The position numbers and the translations under genes were made by a program. The notes under the pieces were generated by a model, which had not been told where the DNA came from, did not search any database, and saw only the letters and a program-made list of their open reading frames with translations. From Halobaculum saliterrae (lineage in GTDB: Archaea; Halobacteriota; Halobacteria; Halobacteriales; Haloferacaceae), in contig NZ_WUUS01000002.1 of the NCBI RefSeq assembly GCF_009831625.1, forward strand, positions 310,001 through 374,000: a DNA stretch of 64,000 nucleotides. The letters run 5' to 3'. The stretch's first letter is position 1, and every line of letters begins with the position of its first letter. Shown here piece after piece: positions 61,433-64,000 of this stretch.

Positions 61433-62628
61433 CTCGCGTTGATCGAGACGTAGCGTTCGAGGTTCTCCGAGAGGTCGGCCACGTGCGCCTCGGAGATGGA
61501 GTCGTCGGACGCGTTTCCGAGCTGTCTGGCGGCCTCAACGTTCTGTTTGTGGGTCTCGAAGGCGTCCCGCGAGTGGTCGAGCAGCGGGTTCAGGTCGAAG
61601 CCGCCGAGCAACACCAGCACGTCGACGTCGTTGCCGCGTGTCTGTTTCGGCGTGAGGGTCGTCATCCCGACGGCGCCGCCGATGTCGTTGTCGCGCTTCC
61701 ACTCGCCGAAGGCCGACTGGACGCCGGTCTCGGTGATGTCGCCGGACTCGATGAGCTGTTCGGGAGCGCGCACGACCGCGTACGCCGCCCGCGACGTCGT
61801 CACGTCCATCGGGACGAACGTCTGCTCGGCCGCGCGGTCGAACAGCAGCTCGTACTCGAGCATCCGCCCGTTGAGCCCGGTCGCGACCGCGGGCGTGAAG
61901 TGATACGCGCCGATGTTCGACGGCTGGGCGACGTAGTCCTCCACGTCGATGACGCCGCGGGCCTCGCGGCCGGCGCTGATGAACAGGTCGATCGCGGTGA
62001 CGATACGGTCGTTCACCTCGTCGTAGCTGCCCTGCGTCCCGTCGTCGTTGAGATGGGAGTTGCTCGCCAACAGGACCATGTCGGCGTTCTGTTCGCCGTT
62101 CCGCTTCATCAGGAGCCGCGACAGCCCCATCACTGCGTTGAACTGGCGCTGTGCGGGCTCGTCGTAGTAGGGCCACGCCGCGAGCGCGACGTGGACGACG
62201 CTGTCCATCCACGGCCTGAGGTTCGACGCGTCAGACCCGCCCGACAGCTGCTCGATCAGGTACGGGATCGACCCGTTTCCGGTGCCGCCGCCGAGCGTCG
62301 TCATGTGCATGAACGCGTCGGCGCCGGTCATCCGCTCCTGGATGTCGCCGACGATGAGGTCGAGGTCCTCGCGGGCGCACTGCTCGCCCGCGATGAAGTT
62401 GTTTCCGACGCCGCGTTTGGACCCGAACACCGTCGTGAACTCGGAGGTGTCATCGAGGGACGCCCGCTCGATGGTGTTCAGGATGTCCGCGCGGTTCGTG
62501 TTCAACAGCGCGATGCGGTCGTCGATCCCGGGGTTGTCCTCCCGGGCGAGCAGTTGGGCCGCGATGCGGCCGCCGCCCTCGCCCGAGGAGATGACGCCCC
62601 AGCGAGTGAACGTGTCCCGCTGCGACAT
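61429..62628 (-). CDS. Divergent FtsZ/tubulin-superfamily GTPase
   Basis: This 399-residue protein has the tubulin-fold GTP-binding motifs in order: the T1 loop SGEGGGR (15-21), an FtsZ-like GVGNNFIAGEQ (73-83), the signature GGGTGNGS (113-120), LLASNSHLND (186-195) and VND (205-207). The co-catalytic T7 loop, normally N-x-D-x-x-D, appears as VIDVEDY (226-232), so its acidic residues are shifted. It lacks the usual FtsZ C-terminal tail and is clearly not FtsZ1, FtsZ2 or CetZ. It overlaps the upstream gene by one base and the downstream secreted gene by four. Polymerisation and GTPase activity are expected from the fold but unproven. Confidence 0.8.
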   Translation of the reverse strand: MSQRDTFTRWGVISSGEGGGRIAAQLLAREDNPGIDDRIALLNTNRADILNTIERASLDDTSEFTTVFGSKRGVGNNFIAGEQCAREDLDLIVGDIQERMTGADAFMHMTTLGGGTGNGSIPYLIEQLSGGSDASNLRPWMDSVVHVALAAWPYYDEPAQRQFNAVMGLSRLLMKRNGEQNADMVLLASNSHLNDDGTQGSYDEVNDRIVTAIDLFISAGREARGVIDVEDYVAQPSNIGAYHFTPAVATGLNGRMLEYELLFDRAAEQTFVPMDVTTSRAAYAVVRAPEQLIESGDITETGVQSAFGEWKRDNDIGGAVGMTTLTPKQTRGNDVDVLVLLGGFDLNPLLDHSRDAFETHKQNVEAARQLGNASDDSISEAHVADLSENLERYVSINAR

Positions 62629-64000
62629 CAGGCGCTCACCTCCGTCTCTCCGACGTCGACGCCGGCGTCGAGGTCACGCAGCGTCGAGCGAATGAGGTCG
62701 TCGGATGCCGGTACCGAGAGGAACTTTCGCCGCATTTCGTCGTATGTCATCGTGTCGCCCTCGCTCAGGTTGTGGGTCGTGATCGTGTCGAGTCGGGAAC
62801 GGAACTGGTCGTGGTCGTACACGAGGACGCGTCCGTCGTCGAGCGTCGCCTCGTGACCCGCCTCCTCAGCCCACAGGACGAGCAGACAGGGGACGTACTC
62901 GGCCGCGACGGGGATGTCGGAGTCGGGCGTGAGGTACTCCTCGGCCGCGAAGCCCTCCTCCAGCTTGGGAGCCACCGTCGGCAGTTGGCTCTCGACGTCG
63001 TCGACGTCGGCACCGCAGACGCGCTCGCGGAGGCCGATCTCAGCGAGCTCGAGTTTGACGGACTCGTCGTCCGCGACCTGTACGGTCGTCTCCTCGTCCG
63101 CGAACTCCTCGGTCGGCGTGGTCGCCGACACCGTGTACTCCCCGTACGGGATCTCCTCGAACGTCGCCTCCGTGGCGACGTACGTGGTCGCGGTCTCGCG
63201 CTCGTCGACCCCGTCGCCCGAGAGCGCGACCGTCAGGTCGTGTTCCTCCCCGGTCGAGGTCGCCATTTGTGCCGTGGCGGTCACCGTGTACGACTCGCCG
63301 CCGCCCTCGGCGACGACGGCCGGGACGGACGGGTCGAACTCGACCGCGCCGTTCCCGTCGGCGTACAGCTCGAGGAACGGCTCCGCGTCGCGGACCGGCA
63401 GGTCGTCGGCGGTCACGCGACCGTCCGTGCGCACGCCGTCGGCGATCCGGTCCTCAACCATCCCGTAGGAGTCGGCCACCGACGCCTTCGTCTCGGCCGC
63501 CTCGACGGCCTCCGTCAGTTCGCCCGCCGCGGCGAGCCACTCCTCGCGGAACTCGTCGAGATCCGCCGCCTCCCGCAGCCGCGCCTCGTAGTCGGTGGCG
63601 ACCGCCGGCGGCGCCGTGTAGAACCCCACGGGTACGTCGGCCTCGCGGATCACGTCGACGTCGGCCGCGAGCTCGGATTCGAGGGTCGCGACGACGTTCG
63701 TGGCGGCCCGTCGGACGTCCTCGCCGACCGTGTCCAGCTCGTCGCTCGCGAGCGCCGAGTCGATGCCTGCGAGCGTCTCCCGTGCCTCCTCGAACGTCCG
63801 GAGGTCGGCGTCCTCCGCGTACCTGTCGACGCCGACCGAGTCGACCGTCGAGAGGAGCCTGTCGATGCTGTCGCGGTCGGCGCTGAACGCGGCGCTCACC
63901 TCCGACTCGGCGTCGCCCTGCGCGTCGTCGATCGCCGCGCTGGCGCCGTCCCAGTCGGCGTCCTCGATGCACTCGCGTGCGGTGTCGAGGTGCGACTCGA
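62628..64000 (-). CDS. Helical/Ig-like protein, partial (start beyond window)
   Basis: The coding frame runs to the window edge without a stop. I checked the codons from 63900 to 64000; they read as acidic helical protein (HLDTARECIEDADWDGASA), so the GTG at 63899 is not the real start. At least 456 residues are visible. They comprise a helical N-terminal part, an Ig-like strand-rich part (residue pattern YGEYTVSATTPTEEFADEE), and a C-terminal helical, possibly winged-helix end (SEGDTMTYDEMRRKFLSV). Its stop overlaps the FtsZ-like start by one base. No family is recognised. No transmembrane segment is seen in the visible part. Confidence 0.75.
   Translation of the reverse strand, partial: ESHLDTARECIEDADWDGASAAIDDAQGDAESEVSAAFSADRDSIDRLLSTVDSVGVDRYAEDADLRTFEEARETLAGIDSALASDELDTVGEDVRRAATNVVATLESELAADVDVIREADVPVGFYTAPPAVATDYEARLREAADLDEFREEWLAAAGELTEAVEAAETKASVADSYGMVEDRIADGVRTDGRVTADDLPVRDAEPFLELYADGNGAVEFDPSVPAVVAEGGGESYTVTATAQMATSTGEEHDLTVALSGDGVDERETATTYVATEATFEEIPYGEYTVSATTPTEEFADEETTVQVADDESVKLELAEIGLRERVCGADVDDVESQLPTVAPKLEEGFAAEEYLTPDSDIPVAAEYVPCLLVLWAEEAGHEATLDDGRVLVYDHDQFRSRLDTITTHNLSEGDTMTYDEMRRKFLSVPASDDLIRSTLRDLDAGVDVGETEVSA

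Noticed and set aside
63897-63899. GTG as the start of the last minus-strand gene
   Set aside because: The frame upstream stays open and acidic to the window edge, so the start lies outside.

Overview
The window is chromosomal-type DNA from a halophilic archaeon (class Halobacteria). The grounds are very high GC, proteins dominated by Asp and Glu, twin-arginine lipoproteins, few Shine-Dalgarno sites, A/T-rich promoter elements about 25-30 bases before start codons (leaderless transcripts), and haloarchaeal families: ADP-forming acyl-CoA synthetase, DacZ-type diadenylate cyclase, TrmB regulators, the haloarchaeal cobalamin cluster, and GAF/PAS histidine kinases. I cannot assign the genus from sequence alone.

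Region 1 (1-22061) is a mixed housekeeping and stress region. It holds a universal stress protein, a Tat lipoprotein, and a redox group made of catalase-peroxidase KatG, a flavin disulfide reductase and a TrmB-type regulator with a single cysteine, facing a cysteine-free paralogue across a 392-bp gap. After these come a Na/Ca antiporter, a diadenylate cyclase, a large hybrid sensor kinase with a phosphoacceptor-less receiver, endonuclease III, ADP-forming acyl-CoA synthetase with a DRTGG/BioD-like partner, a photolyase-family flavoprotein, and the cobalt transporter CbtBA with a thioredoxin-fold ferredoxin.

Region 2 (22231-39438) is a near-complete corrin-ring cluster. The genes are cbiT-cbiL-cbiF-cbiG-cbiH-cbiH2-ferredoxin-unknown-cbiX-DUF3209-beta-propeller on one strand, a convergent ChlI/ChlD fusion, and a divergent cobN-cbiC-cbiE. 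Together they cover cobalt import and insertion, most ring methylations, ring contraction, C12-side-chain decarboxylation and methyl migration. Both an early chelatase (CbiX) and a late ATP-dependent chelatase (CobN with the ChlID protein) are encoded. No cbiD, cbiJ, cbiA, cbiP, cbiB, cobS or cobY is present here.

Region 3 (39478-46615) holds a small membrane protein, a DoxX protein, an AIM24-like protein, an NADP-malic enzyme with a PTA-like domain, a winged-helix regulator, and an unusual NAD synthetase made of two tandem copies, the second with a broken nucleotide loop.

Region 4 (47036-64000) is the least conventional part. Two operons point at each other. The plus-strand one encodes a winged-helix-like protein, a coiled-coil protein, a small helical protein, an AAA+ ATPase with a glycine-rich linker, and a very large cytosolic propeller/Ig-like protein. 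The minus-strand one encodes an unidentified protein cut by the window edge, a divergent FtsZ/tubulin-like GTPase, and three secreted proteins each tied to the membrane by one transmembrane segment. I read this as one multicomponent machine linking a cytoskeletal GTPase and an AAA+ unfoldase to cell-surface proteins. That is inference from gene order and domains, and it is my best candidate for a poorly described system.
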